NCBI GenBank assembly: GCA_013076295.1 | Contig: RQOL01000952.1 | Location: forward strand, 1 to 64,000 | DNA from: Sanderia malayensis | Taxonomy: Eukaryota > Cnidaria > Scyphozoa > Semaeostomeae > Pelagiidae | Direction of reading: 5' to 3' | DNA length: 64,000 nucleotides | Shown here: in pieces, positions 32,040 through 42,300 of the stretch | Layout of the letters: the number at the start of each line of letters is the position of its first letter | How positions within the stretch are numbered: the first letter of the stretch is position 1 | The notes under the pieces: model-generated | The model's input: the letters and a program-made list of their open reading frames with translations, nothing else | Database searches by the model: none | What the model was told of the DNA's origin: nothing | Translations under genes and position numbers: made by a program

Positions 32040-32857
32040 AAGAGATGCGCATGCTACCTGAATTTATGATAAACCCTGAGAATTGTATGCTTGGGTAGGG
32101 GTGAGCACTGATTTTTCATGCTGGATTGTAAACCCCAGCTTCCGCAATTGCTTTATTGTGAAAATAACATTGTTTTGACAATCCTCAAAATTGTCACCTT
32201 GGAGGTATGTGTCATCAACAAATATAACAGACTCATGCCCTTCTCGTCTCAGTGCACTGAAGGGGGCTTTAATAGTTTAGTAAAAGTCCTCATCGCTGGC
32301 CCATAACCATTTGGCATTCCTCTGTAAGAGTAGAATGAATCCCCCCATGCAAAGTTGAAATATTTTTGATGATCAGCATGTATGGGAACACTGTAGAAGG
32401 CATCTTTCAAGTCTACTGATGCCATACAGACATTGTGTTTGATAATATTTAATACATTCAACAATGACTCCATTTTAAAATGTTGGTGTTCTACACTTTC
32501 ATTTAACTTTTTTAAGTTGAGTATCATTCTATGGCTACCATCCCGCTTTGGCCTAGTAAAAATGGTCGAGAAAAAATCTCCTGAAACTCTACCACATTGG
32601 TAAATTACACCCTTCTTAATCAGTTTTTCAATCTCTGAATTAATTATTTCTATTTCACGCTGATGATGGTAGATTTTATGAATGTTATGTTTTGTTGGGA
32701 GATCACAAAAATCAACTTTCAGACCCTCTTTAACAATGCTTAATATGTATGGGTCATGTGTAATTTCTTTCCAGGCTGGTAAGTGATGTGTAATATTTCC
32801 TGCCTGATAGTTTTGAACATCATGTATCAGAGTGTTATTGTCTATAACTGGTACCAT
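32040..32857 (-). pseudogene. DIRS reverse transcriptase
   Basis: Fingers and palm on the minus strand: YQCGRVSGDFFSTIFTRPKR, DGSHRMILNLKKLNESVEHQ, MASVDLKDAFYSVPIH (catalytic Asp in VDLKDAF), FNFAWGDSFYSYRGMPNG. A slip in the C-run near 32,270 moves the frame; the shifted frame holds ALRREGHESVIFVDDTYLQG (the xxDD box as FVDD) and LRKLGFTIQHEKSVLTPTQ. A further stop follows (S-L-A-D-stop near 32,040) before the RNase H part. It would copy the element RNA. At least three lesions. Confidence 0.8.
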
Positions 32858-33141
32858 ACTGACCTCTAATCCTTCTGTACATTGTGCCTTGGACGAGCTC
32901 GTCCTGTCAGTGCCCCTCTCTGCCCCCAGGATAGATTCCTGGGAGCACCCTGCCAGTTTTTTGAATATCCCCTGTTATTATAGCCTCTGGAGTTTGAAGT
33001 GTGTTTTCCTCTATATTGTTTACTACCAAGGACTTTGTTAGTAGTTTTAATGTTTTGCAATTATTTAGTAACATCAGGCCCAAAGAGGTCTTTGGAGTCC
33101 AGAGGGGCAGTGTGTGCGATTACATGTGTTTTGCCGGGTAA

Positions 33142-34101
33142 TCAGGGCTTTATGTTGCATCTCCTAATCTGATTTAGCTCTGTACAGGCATGTGCAAGAA
33201 GGGCCACTGAGTCAATACTCCTTTTCTGCAGGGTCTTATATGACTGTCGTATGTCATTTTTCTCCTGGCAGTCGACCAGGAGGTTCGCAACCTCTACATT
33301 TGCAAGTGCGGCACCCATAACACAGCTTAACACTTTTGCATCTGTTTATCCTTTTTTCTGTCATCTATAGTCATAATGGCTCTCCATATTTCCTCATTGC
33401 AAGATTTTACGAAAAGATTAGGACAGTTTTCTGGCCTTGCTTGTTTGTCCACAATTTTATTGACTTTATCGTCTTTTTGCTTATTAGCAAATAAGGAGTT
33501 TACAATGCCTGCAACTTTACTGTTAATGCTTTTTCCTATCTTTTCAGCCGTGACATGCTGGATTGACATTTCATCCAGAACGTCATCTTCTGGTTCGTCA
33601 TCAGGCCTATTTTGTTGAGGATCAACCAGATTATTGATGTCATCATCCAGGCTATCATGCCCTTCGAGACTGAGACAATCATCTTCTACTCTAGTCCCAG
33701 TAGGGTCATTATTCGTATCCCGCGTTTGGGATGTGAAGGCCTCTTTGCGATTCCTTTTACAAGGGACCCAGTCCCCTCCTGGATCTGATGAATCACTCCC
33801 CTCATCAGCATACTCAAACCTCCGTTTTCGAGTTTTCCTGGGGTTGATAGGCCCTTTGCCCCCAGGTAGCCCTTCTACTTCGACAGAATCATTCCCTCTG
33901 TCATGGTATGAAGCCTTATCAAGGCTTTGCTCCTCAATAACTTTAAAAATATCAGTAAACTTTGTAGCTAGCCCCGACGCCAAGCTCTCCATCCCCGATT
34001 GGAGTGTTCTGGCAGGGTGCTCAAAGTTTTCGTTTTGGGCTTGCACCAGTGCCTGCAAGTCCGTGGGGCCCGATGAAACTTCCTCTGCCACGCCAATTTC
34101 C
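33142..34101 (-). pseudogene. DIRS gag-like protein
   Basis: The start MEIGVAEEVSSGPTDLQALV is at about 34,101. A charged, low-complexity middle follows (GGKGPINPRKTRKRRFEYAD; DDDINNLVDPQQNRPDDEPE) and a conserved-looking tail, NCPNLFVKSCNEEIWRAIM. One shift near 33,330 leads into LSCVMGAALANVEVANLLVD and SIDSVALLAHACTELNQIRR, typical of the end of DIRS gag. It would package RNA. Assigned from position and style. Confidence 0.65.
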
Positions 34102-34409
34102 ATAATAAGTAAAAATAAAGAAAGATCTGACCTTAATTGTCCTGTATGCTTGCCTTTTTGTCTTTTAATTTTCCAAAATTTGGAAGACAGTTTCTTCCCA
34201 AGTGAGCGAAAAACGTGTGTCAGTGAAGTGAATGAAATGCACGTGCACGGAGATATTAAATGTATAATAATATAAATAAATATATAATATCCACAGGGAG
34301 ATAGAAAAACATCAGTACATTTCATTACCCTTTGCTTAAGAGAGTATAATGAAAATTTATGTCCTGAAATATGAGATAGAATGTGCAGAAGTGTGTGTGA
34401 CGGAATTTG

Positions 34410-35140
34410 CCCTCACGTTGTAGACAAATTTTGAGTTCCGTGGCTCTTCTTCTGGTCCCTAAAAGTCCAGTATACAGCATTAACAATGGCTAAAGTCCTT
34501 GCTCTACAAAGTATGACGTGCATTGAAGATTTTCTCACCTTTGCTTCTTTGATGAGATCGCTGTAGACTTTAGCCCACGGTATGCCCTCACTTACGAACT
34601 TTTTTGTTCTTTGGTGTTCTTTGGCGTTGCCTTACATATGCTGGTGCATGTGGAAGTTTTGCATTCCCATGCCTTGCAACAACGAATTGTGATCGTTTCC
34701 ATCCATCCAGCGATATGTCATATAATAATATGGCATTGTTTCTTTACAGTCTGCTCTTCTTGCAGTGGCAAGCATTTGAACAAACATTGGGTTACATTTG
34801 TTCTGTCTGTAAATGCATGATAGCTCATATACTTCACTGACGGACCTATACTTTCTTCTGTATCGCTACCCAGCTCTCTCATTGACAAAAAATTCGTCAT
34901 CAACTTTACGAACAGCCTTGCAACTCCAGCCGCCATCACTGACAATTACACGATACAAGCGTTTTGGACAACCTTTCTGTACATAGGCTCTATTTCCATC
35001 TGCTGTCACCAAATCCATTCCAACAACATCTTTATTAAAGGTAGACATATAACCTTTTCTTATGGATAAGGGTGCTTTCTTGCTCTCATACTATTCGAGA
35101 TGGCTGAGCAGAACATTTGGTATGGCATTTGCAGTATCAG
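34410..35140 (-). pseudogene. Unassigned transposon protein fragment
   Basis: Minus-strand frame: YESKKAPLSIRKGYMSTFNK, DVVGMDLVTADGNRAYVQKG, CPKRLYRVIVSDGGWSCKAV, DDEFFVNERAG. After a stop it continues SVSEVYELSCIYRQNKCNP, AKVYSDLIKEAKVRKSSMHV and RARTLAIVNAVYWTFRD. The right end abuts the 3' end of the large Helitron at 35146, so this reading frame was probably the Helitron's target. Cys residues suggest a zinc module. No family recognised. Confidence 0.4.
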
Positions 35141-35189
35141 TGATACTAGGGGTCATCACTCGCTTCGCTCGTTCGCCCCAGCACATCAA

Positions 35190-35880
35190 GTAAAAAAAGC
35201 TTAATCTGGTTGGCGCACTTTGTGCGCTGCATTATTATCCAGAAATATAGACTGATAGGGTGCACTTCATGCGCTGCATTCGCTTACGCCCATGCCCCTT
35301 TCAACCCCACGTACAATGGGTTAGCTCGCTGCGCTCGCCTGTCTATCTATTATCCAGCAACATAGACTGATAGGGCGCACTTCGTGCGCTGCATTCGCTT
35401 ACCCTCATGCCCCTTTCAACCCCACATACAATGGGTTAGCTCGCTGCGCTCGCCTGTCTATCTATTATCCAGAAACATAGACTGATAGGGTGCACTTCAT
35501 GCGCTGCATTCGCTTACGCCCATGCCCCTTTCAACCCCACGTACAATGGGTTAGCTCGCTGCGCTCGCCTGTCTATCTATTATCCAGCAACATAGACTGA
35601 TAGGGCGCACTTCGTGCGCTGCATTCGCTTACCCTCATGCCCCTTTCAACCCCACATACAATGGGTTAGCTCGCTGCGCTCGCCTGTCTATCTATTATCC
35701 AGAAACATAGACTGATAGGGCGCACTTCGTGCGCTGCATTCGCTTACGCTCATGCCCCTTTCAACCCCACGTACAATGGGTTAGCTCGCTGCGCTCGCCT
35801 GTCTATCTATTATCCAGAAACATAGACTGATAGGGCGCACTTCGTGCTCTGCATTCCCTTACGCTCATGCCTCTTAGAAG
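35190..35880 (-). repeat. Satellite array with dimeric higher-order repeat
   Basis: About six units of ~115 bp (GCGCACTTCGTGCGCTGCAT, CCTTTCAACCCCACGTACAA, GGGTTAGCTCGCTGCGCTCG, CTGTCTATCTATTATCCAG). Two unit types alternate: type A with TGCACTTCATGCGC and TTACGCCCATG, type B with CGCACTTCGTGCGC and TTACCCTCATG. The A-B pair (about 230 bp) is repeated nearly exactly, so recent amplification was by dimers. Same satellite as in the non-autonomous copies. Confidence 0.85.
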
Positions 35881-35999
35881 CCCACATACAATAGCTATGT
35901 CTATTTTTGCATTGACATGCAACATTGGATCATAAGATGGCAATTGACCTCTGAAAGCACAAAACCTTAGGTGAAGGGATAGTAACAATTTTAATGAAT

Positions 36000-37300
36000 G
36001 TAAATTGTAACTTTGGGTAGGTTAGCAGAACAATGAACTTAAATTTTACTCTACCATTTGAGCAAGGATAGTTGTCTCCCAAGGATAAAAGTAATATATT
36101 GTTATTGTGTCCCAGATCAGTCTATGAGGGAATAACATGACACAAAAGCTAATTAAATTACAATGTGATAGAAACTTACATAAACAGAATTCTCCTTTCA
36201 TGCATAGTGTAGTAAATGTTTGTTTCAGTCATTTGACATTTGCATGGTGTGAATAGCAAGTATTAGTGACATTGACAGCTTCGGTTAATCACTTCAGTAT
36301 TTGTTTCACTAAGAATCATATAGGAAAAAGGAAGAATTAATAATCAATGAAATGATAATATGATACTTATAGGGTAATAGGACAACATGATAGTTTTGCA
36401 GCCATATTCATCAATAGCCCTTGTGGATTAGATGAAAAAAAATGTTTGAAATGCAAACTGAGTGAAAATCATCTTCCCACTGGTCTATGAATGCTTCATC
36501 CATCATCAGTATTGAAAATAGGTAGCAATAGTTTGATGAGGATGTCAATATAATTTTCTTGTGACACATACATGGAGGCAATGAACAAAAGGAATGAATG
36601 AATTGGTAAATACTTCAGGAATTATTTTAAATCCAAGCTAACACTGGGAGGCACATGTAGTCAGGGCATCAACAATCTATTATGGAAGCAAATAGACTAT
36701 ACAGGTATTAAATAACTAATCAAAATTTTCGATTTCCTTGCAATCAGTAAAGTTTTCATGGCCTAACCAAAATTAAGATGGTTTAACAATTTGATGAAAT
36801 TGAATTGGGAATAAGTTAAAAATCAAGTATAAGTGTATTACCTGTAACATACATTGAAAATGTCCCCTGTAAATTTGGAAATAGTTTCCCAATTATAAGT
36901 TGTCCTGTTTTATGATCTTTTTGTGATGCAAACCCAAGCTGTTTCAAATTCATATTTCAAAAGTTATCGTTGAGCATTGATGGAAAAGAGGCCAAAGTTT
37001 TTCAACGACCTCGTTTCAATGGCGGATAAAGGGTTATTTTTGGGAAGAAGAAGAGCAGAAATGCATCTCATTAAGAACGCACATTGACGAAGCTCAGTAA
37101 ATTAGAAGAGAGTACATTGATCCTGCATTGTCTTTGCATATAATGTATTAGTACATAAACGGTAAAAAGTATCATTCATGCTAGCTTAAACTATGTGTTA
37201 CACACAACTATAAAAAACTTTTGGCATACAATTTCATAAAGGTAAACATGAGATTTAACATGCATGAATAAATATGTACACATACTTCTGATGTTCATTT
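36000..37300. other. AT-rich 3' part of the Helitron, non-coding
   Basis: No coding frame, no tandem repeat and no recognisable site. It lies between the satellite array and the helicase stop, so it is probably element sequence. Confidence 0.4.
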
Positions 37301-37304
37301 ACTT

Positions 37305-39182
37305 CTAATGCCCCGGACACTGGAGTGTTGTGAAAGTGTCCAGATCGTTCTTAGCGGATCTTATTGACTGGAGTGGTGTGGCAAACCAGCAATATTCAAA
37401 GCTTTTTACAGCTTTGCGTTCTGCGTGCTGTGCTGATATCACAACAGGGAACATCACACTGTAGTGCAATGCCGATCCGCTAGAACCACAATCTGAGCCC
37501 CGTAATTTGCGTATGTGCATTTTGGTAGACTGACACCCTCTGTGAGCAACGCAATTTATGCTCAAAAGTATTTGAAGACCTTTACAGGACTTCTTGGAAG
37601 ACAATGTTTTTTGTCTTCCTGTGTGTTTCCTCTGGGAGGAATACTTTGAGCCCGTCAAATGATATTGCTCTTGACATGGCCACATATAACTGACCATGTG
37701 TAAACACGGGCTCAGGTAAATACAAACCAACATACCTCGGAGATTGTCCCTGTGCCTTGTTGATAGTAAGGCAGTATGCTAGTCTGACTGGAAATTGCCG
37801 TCGCTTGATGTTGAAAGGCATGTCACTGTCCTGTGTTGACAATGTTATTCTGGGAATCATGACCTGCTGGCCTCTGTGTTCCTTCGTGATGATCTCTGCT
37901 GTGATCACGTTACGTCGGAGATGGCGTACAATGAGTCTTGTGCCATTGCAAAGACCTTTCTTTGGATTTAGATTCCTCAGAAGAATGATTGTTGCACCAA
38001 TCTTAAATAAGGAATGTTCGAAATTACGATGTGTATCATCGGATGACCATTATTATTATTATAAGTGTTATAAAATTATTATTATAAAATAAGTGTAGAA
38101 TTAATGTATATTTAGTACATATAAGAAAATTATACCTTGAGTCTAAGTCGACGTAATGGCATTCCGTTAGGAGTTAGATTGTTCAGAAACTCAATTGGAT
38201 ATGCCGCCTCCTCATCTGGATCCTCTGTTATCACACTGTCTGTGCTGTAGTATGTTCTGTCAGGAGTTTGTAGTCTTTCCAGAATGATGTAATTGATTTG
38301 ATGTGAGAAGTCATTCTTTGGGGTAAGACAACAACGTTCTGACATGGTTACAGGATCCAGCATGAGGTGGGACTGTGGTGTATTAGGCTGGGGATATATG
38401 AAGTTGAGCATTTCCTCTTGCGAAGATGTGCATATTTGATGTGGCAAAGTGATATTGTCAAGTGCATCATGTGGTTCTTGTTTGTTGCCGAGTCTTAGGA
38501 GCCATTCTGAGAATTCTCTGTAAGATTCATCTTGAACAGCTCTCATGTTTGTGTGTAGGCGATGTTGTTGAAACTGTGCCCACAAATCACTGATTTGATA
38601 TGATTTAAGACTCTCTGATACGATTTTCTCTCTTCCTGCTTTGGGGACAACAGGTAAGACCTGTCTGAAATCGCCACCAAGTAACATGAATTTGCCACCA
38701 AATGGCTTGTCAACTCTTGTGATATCCCGAAGCAGTCTGTCAACTGCTTGTAATGCCAATGCTGGTATCATTGAGGCTTCATCCCATATGAACAGGGTTG
38801 TTTCACGCAACAGCTGTGCTTTTCGGCTCTGTCTCTTGACATTGCATGTTGATTCCAGCTTCAATGGTATTGGAATTTGGAATTGCAAATGCGATGTTCT
38901 GCCATTGATAAGCAGTGTTGCTGCAATTCCTGACAAAGCCATACACTGAACTTTGTGTCCAGATGCATGAAGATTACGAACCAACGTGCTATAGAGAAGT
39001 GTTTTCCCTGTGCCGGCTGGTCCGTCGAGAAAGTGACAGTTCTGCTCTGATTGCGCTTCAATTGCTTGAATAATGGCTGTGTAAACAACTCGTTGTTCTG
39101 GATTCAAGGCAGCGTGCATTTGTTCTCCTTGCTCTCTTTCATGTTCAACATCCATGTGATCTTCCTCTGAACACATAAACAA
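37305..39182 (-). pseudogene. Helitron helicase (Pif1/RecD2-like, SF1)
   Basis: 350 open codons from 39182: LNPEQRVVYTAIIQAIEAQS, Walker A DGPAGTGKTLLYSTLVRN, CMALSGIAATLLINGRTSH, Walker B LFIWDEASMIPALALQAVDR, motif III GGDFRQVLPVVPKAGREKIV, then LTPKNDFSHQINYIILERL and EFLNNLTPNGMPLRRLRLKV. After about 200 bp of AT-rich sequence, possibly an intron (37,909-38,129), coding resumes at 37908 with RITLSTQDSDMPFNIKRRQF, motif V/VI PVRLAYCLTINKAQGQS and QLYVAMSRA. It would unwind DNA 5'-3' during rolling-circle transposition. The C-terminus runs to about 37582; a further frame to 37305 is doubtful. All core helicase motifs are present in this copy. Confidence 0.85.
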
Positions 39183-39219
39183 TAGTTTATTTGCTAGAAA
39201 TAGAATTATATATTATTGG

Positions 39220-40522
39220 CTAAATTGTTACAGTGAATATCATCATGGTAAGTTGTAAATCACTTTGTTCTGGGATGACAAAGTCGGCCGGTAGCTGAGG
39301 AAGGTGATCGTAATTTGTGATGGACAAACCATGAACCTTCAAATTGTTGTCAATATCATGTAGACATTGATACATGTGTCTGTCTTGGAAGGTTATCTCT
39401 GGATTGTCGACTTGATCACGTCTGACAAAGTCTTCACTCATTGCTTCTTTGAAGGCATTGAAGAGTGTTCTGATGTCTGATGGCGTTTGAAAGAGTAGCA
39501 ATGATGCAAACAACTGTCTGAGTTGTGAAGGCATATGGAAGATGGCAGCTTCATCAAGGCAACGTGTGATTTCGGCATCATCTTCTAATAACCCTAGAGC
39601 TAATGCTGCATCTTTGAAGGAATCACATAGATTACCTTCTACCGTGCGAAGGTCTTCAAATGAAGTAGCATCTTGTTGATGGAATAGCATAATTCTGAGT
39701 GCAAATTTTTGCTCGCAAGGTCTCGGCTGCACTTGATTTACTCTACCAATGATTGGCATTGTTCATCGTTGTCTGGCTGTCCATGTTTTTGAACGCTCCT
39801 GGAAAACATAATGCTCTGGTATCTCATGATAGAGGTACTGATGTGCAGCTGGATCTTGCTGGTTAAGTTCAAACCATGCTGTAAGTGTTGTTCTATCACC
39901 AATGTTGTTCAGTCTTTGTTCGTTATCATTGTCATGAAAGATGACTTGTTGCTCAAATGGTAGATGAACAGAAAGCCGTTTGACTATGTGGCTCTTGTTG
40001 TGCATGGGGAACTGCATAAGCCGATAGACAGCTTCATGTGGTCCAATATATCTTGCATTGATGTATTGGCGCACCTCGTCGTGTTCAATGTCTTGAGGTA
40101 CTTGCTGTTGATTTTCCTCAAGAATGTCAACATGTGCCATATCATGTCCTTTGTGGATATATTTGTATATTTATAAATGTACTTGACACTTTTTACAGTA
40201 CTGCATATTTTCACGTTGATATGACACTGATATTTGATGATTAGGTGTCTGTTGTGTGGCACTACCCAAGTATCATCCAAAATGCGATTATTCACATTGA
40301 CTGGATGAAGACAGCGTCGTCTGTAGAGAGGATAGCCGTTGACATTAATTTGAGTTTCAGCAACTTCTTCTTTTGGAAAGCGATTTTTGCATTTGTTTTT
40401 TCCATGCACACGCACTGAGGATTTAAATTTCCACAGGGTCCGTGTGTCATGTGCTTTAGGACCAACTTGTGGTATTTTGCATCCTCAGGGTCTGGAATCT
40501 CTGCTGATATGAGTTGATCCAC
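39220..40522 (-). pseudogene. Helitron polyprotein, region between Rep and helicase
   Basis: From 40522: DQLISAEIPDPEDAKYHKLV, LKHMTHGPCGNLNPQCV, then with a one-base slip HGKNKCKNRFPKEEV, NGYPLYRRRCLHP, NNRILDDTWVVPHNRHLIIK, YQCHINVKICSTVKSVKYIY (a Cys/Lys pattern standard for Helitrons). From 40140: EVRQYINARYIGPHEAVYRL, MQFPMHNKSHIVKRLSVHLP, FEQQVIFHDNDN, then FALRIMLFHQQDATSFEDLR and CLDEAAIFHMPSQLRQLFAS up to 39220. These blocks match the conserved stretch between the Rep nuclease and the Pif1 domain in animal Helitrons. The frame is broken at about 40,420, 40,140 and 39,760. Confidence 0.8.
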
Positions 40523-40631
40523 CTGATAACGAATGCAATAATTAAGATTTTATAATAGAAATGACGTAGAGAACAGTTGTATTGTGCATTGGATATAAAT
40601 TTAAAAATGAGAGAAAGAATTATTCTGGGAA

Positions 40632-42249
40632 TCAGATGTGGAGATGATCCATCAGGCCACGATATGTGTCAACACGAAGCCGACGTCGATTATTCATAAT
40701 CCAGTGCAGTTTATTGCCTTCTATCTTCGTGTATGCATCTACCAGATACTTTTGAAATAGAAGTGATGCAATGTGGATGGCTGAGAATGCATCCCTGACC
40801 TGGATTCTGTATAAATAGTATTCGGCGAGGGTTAGTCTGGTACGACGGTTACGATTGTTGTGGTGTTCACCCACAACGTGTGCTGTCGGCAATCGTTGAA
40901 GGTCCAAACTGTAGCCTCTGTCACCATGAAAGAAAATCAATGGATACGTGAGAGGATCAGCACTTGGACTGGTTGCGTAAATCTTCATGAGATCTCCGTG
41001 TTTTGTTTGAACTTGCAATTCTCTATCATTAGGATTCGGTGCACCTCCATTCTGTACTGTGTATATAGCTGCAATTTCTCTGGCAGTAGGATTATCGTAT
41101 CTACGATCTTGCTGTGGGTGACCTGTTATGATCATTTTGAATGTCGGAAAAGGCTGATTGTTTACAATAGCTTGCTGCCGCTGTTCCTCCAATATTTCAC
41201 CCATGCTTCGATAATGTTGTGCAAATCGATTGACTGCCTTAATTCATTCTGGAGAAGTGCAACAATGTCCAAATCTAGACGTTGTTGTGTTGCAGTGTTT
41301 TGCCGTTCCTGCAATGCTTGTTGCGTATCCATGATGTAAAGTTCTGCGTATTTTCTGGATCTGTCTGTCTCTGTTACACCTGTTAATGATGCAAAGCATA
41401 AGTTAGGTAAATAGAAATTCAACTGTAGCCAGCATAAATGAATAATAAGTTATATTGATAATGACTGGAATCATATTGTATCAATCACCTGTCATGTGAT
41501 ATGCCTTTCCATGAATTCTGATAACTGGTGGTCCAGCTCTAGCATGGCGTACAATATTAGCCTTCCATGATGCCATGGCCATTAATGAGTTGTATTGGCG
41601 GAAGTGCTTTAAGAAATATTTAGGTTCGGCAGTATCACCAGTGTATAAATGCATGACACTTACTGGAGGTGGTTCAATTTGATCCAGAGCAATTAAACCT
41701 CCCATGCAACATTTGTTGTATTGTTTTTTTGTGTTTTGTTCTTCTTTGAAGTACTTTGCACCACAATGAATGCATGTTCTGTTCATTTTATTCAAGTGGT
41801 GTGGTAATGGGGAGAAGGGGATGAGGTTTTCAGCTTCATTGTTCTCGGGGACAGGGTTTTCAACTTGCATTTGCTGATCTTCAACTGGTTCTGGTATCTA
41901 ATTTTCATCGGGTACTGGAACTACATCTTGCATCTCGATGTCTACAGGTTGTCCTGCTGCTGGAAGCCCTTGGTTCTGAATGGGAAGCTCTGGTTCCATG
42001 TCCATCTCCATTGGCTGTATCTCTGGAAGAGGATACTGTGCCGGAAATGGCTGATATTCAGGGGCTTCTAGCTGACGGTTTTCGAGCTGCATTTGTTGAA
42101 GATCGTTGACTGCTGCAAGTGGGTTATCCGCATTTCCCGTCTGTTGAGGATGAAGCTGTTGATTGATGTGTCTCCTATGCTGTACATTCTCCCGCACTTG
42201 ATTTCTGCGTCTGTCACCGGTTATACTTCTCCTGGTCTTGCGTGGCATA
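40632..42249 (-). pseudogene. Helitron N-terminal region (Helitron_like_N), Rep nuclease missing
   Basis: ATG at 42249 opens PRKTRRSITGDRRRNQVREN, a basic then Gln/Pro-rich leader. After a stop at 41898, 41870-41481 has MNRTCIHCGAKYFKEE (zinc C-x2-C) and KHFRQYNSLMAMASWKANI, ending AYHMTGD. Then 41422-41162 (YAELYIMDTQQALQERQNT) and 41204-40632 with FKMIITGHPQQDRRYDNPTA, ADPLTYPLIFFHGDRGYSLD, RLTLAEYYLYRIQVR and RVDTYRGLMDHLHI. In intact Helitrons the next ~150-200 residues are the HUH Rep nuclease (a H-U-H such as PHAHIL, then a Tyr pair) before 'VSAEIPD'. Here only about 110 bp separate LMDHLHI from LISAEIPD, and no HUH is visible. The copy therefore cannot nick DNA by itself. Confidence 0.8.
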
Positions 42250-42300
42250 GTGCAAGTTGTGATATGAAAAAGAAGTATAAAGTACAATTATGCAATACTA

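Larger units (their letters stand above)
29973..34101 (-). mobile_element. Degenerate DIRS-type retrotransposon
   Basis: Gag-like, reverse transcriptase, RNase H and tyrosine recombinase coding follow in that order on the minus strand, the DIRS arrangement: a tyrosine recombinase instead of a DDE integrase. No protease was seen. At least four frameshifts or stops are spread over the coding region. The inverted terminal repeats and internal complementary region typical of DIRS could not be recognised, so the outer limits are only those of coding. Confidence 0.85.
35146..42300 (-). mobile_element. Large Helitron (helicase-bearing), 3' end at 35146
   Basis: In element (minus) orientation the 3' end is GGGGCGAACGAGCG...GACCCCTAG, with CTAG at 35146-35149 next to host A (35145), identical in plan to the 3' end of copy A and of the element at 47868. 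Inside follow a satellite array (35.2-35.9 kb), AT-rich sequence, and the helicase polyprotein (37.3-42.25 kb). The 5' TC end was not found: no TAATATATATATTCTG box occurs between 42.3 and 46 kb, so either the driver has another 5' end or it is lost. The right limit given is only the end of coding. Confidence 0.75.

Noticed and set aside
33634..34275. 213-residue plus-strand frame
   Set aside because: Antisense shadow of the DIRS gag region, which has clear family features.
37305..37578. Extra C-terminal Helitron frame
   Set aside because: No Helitron motif; probably beyond the true stop, in a different frame from the helicase end.
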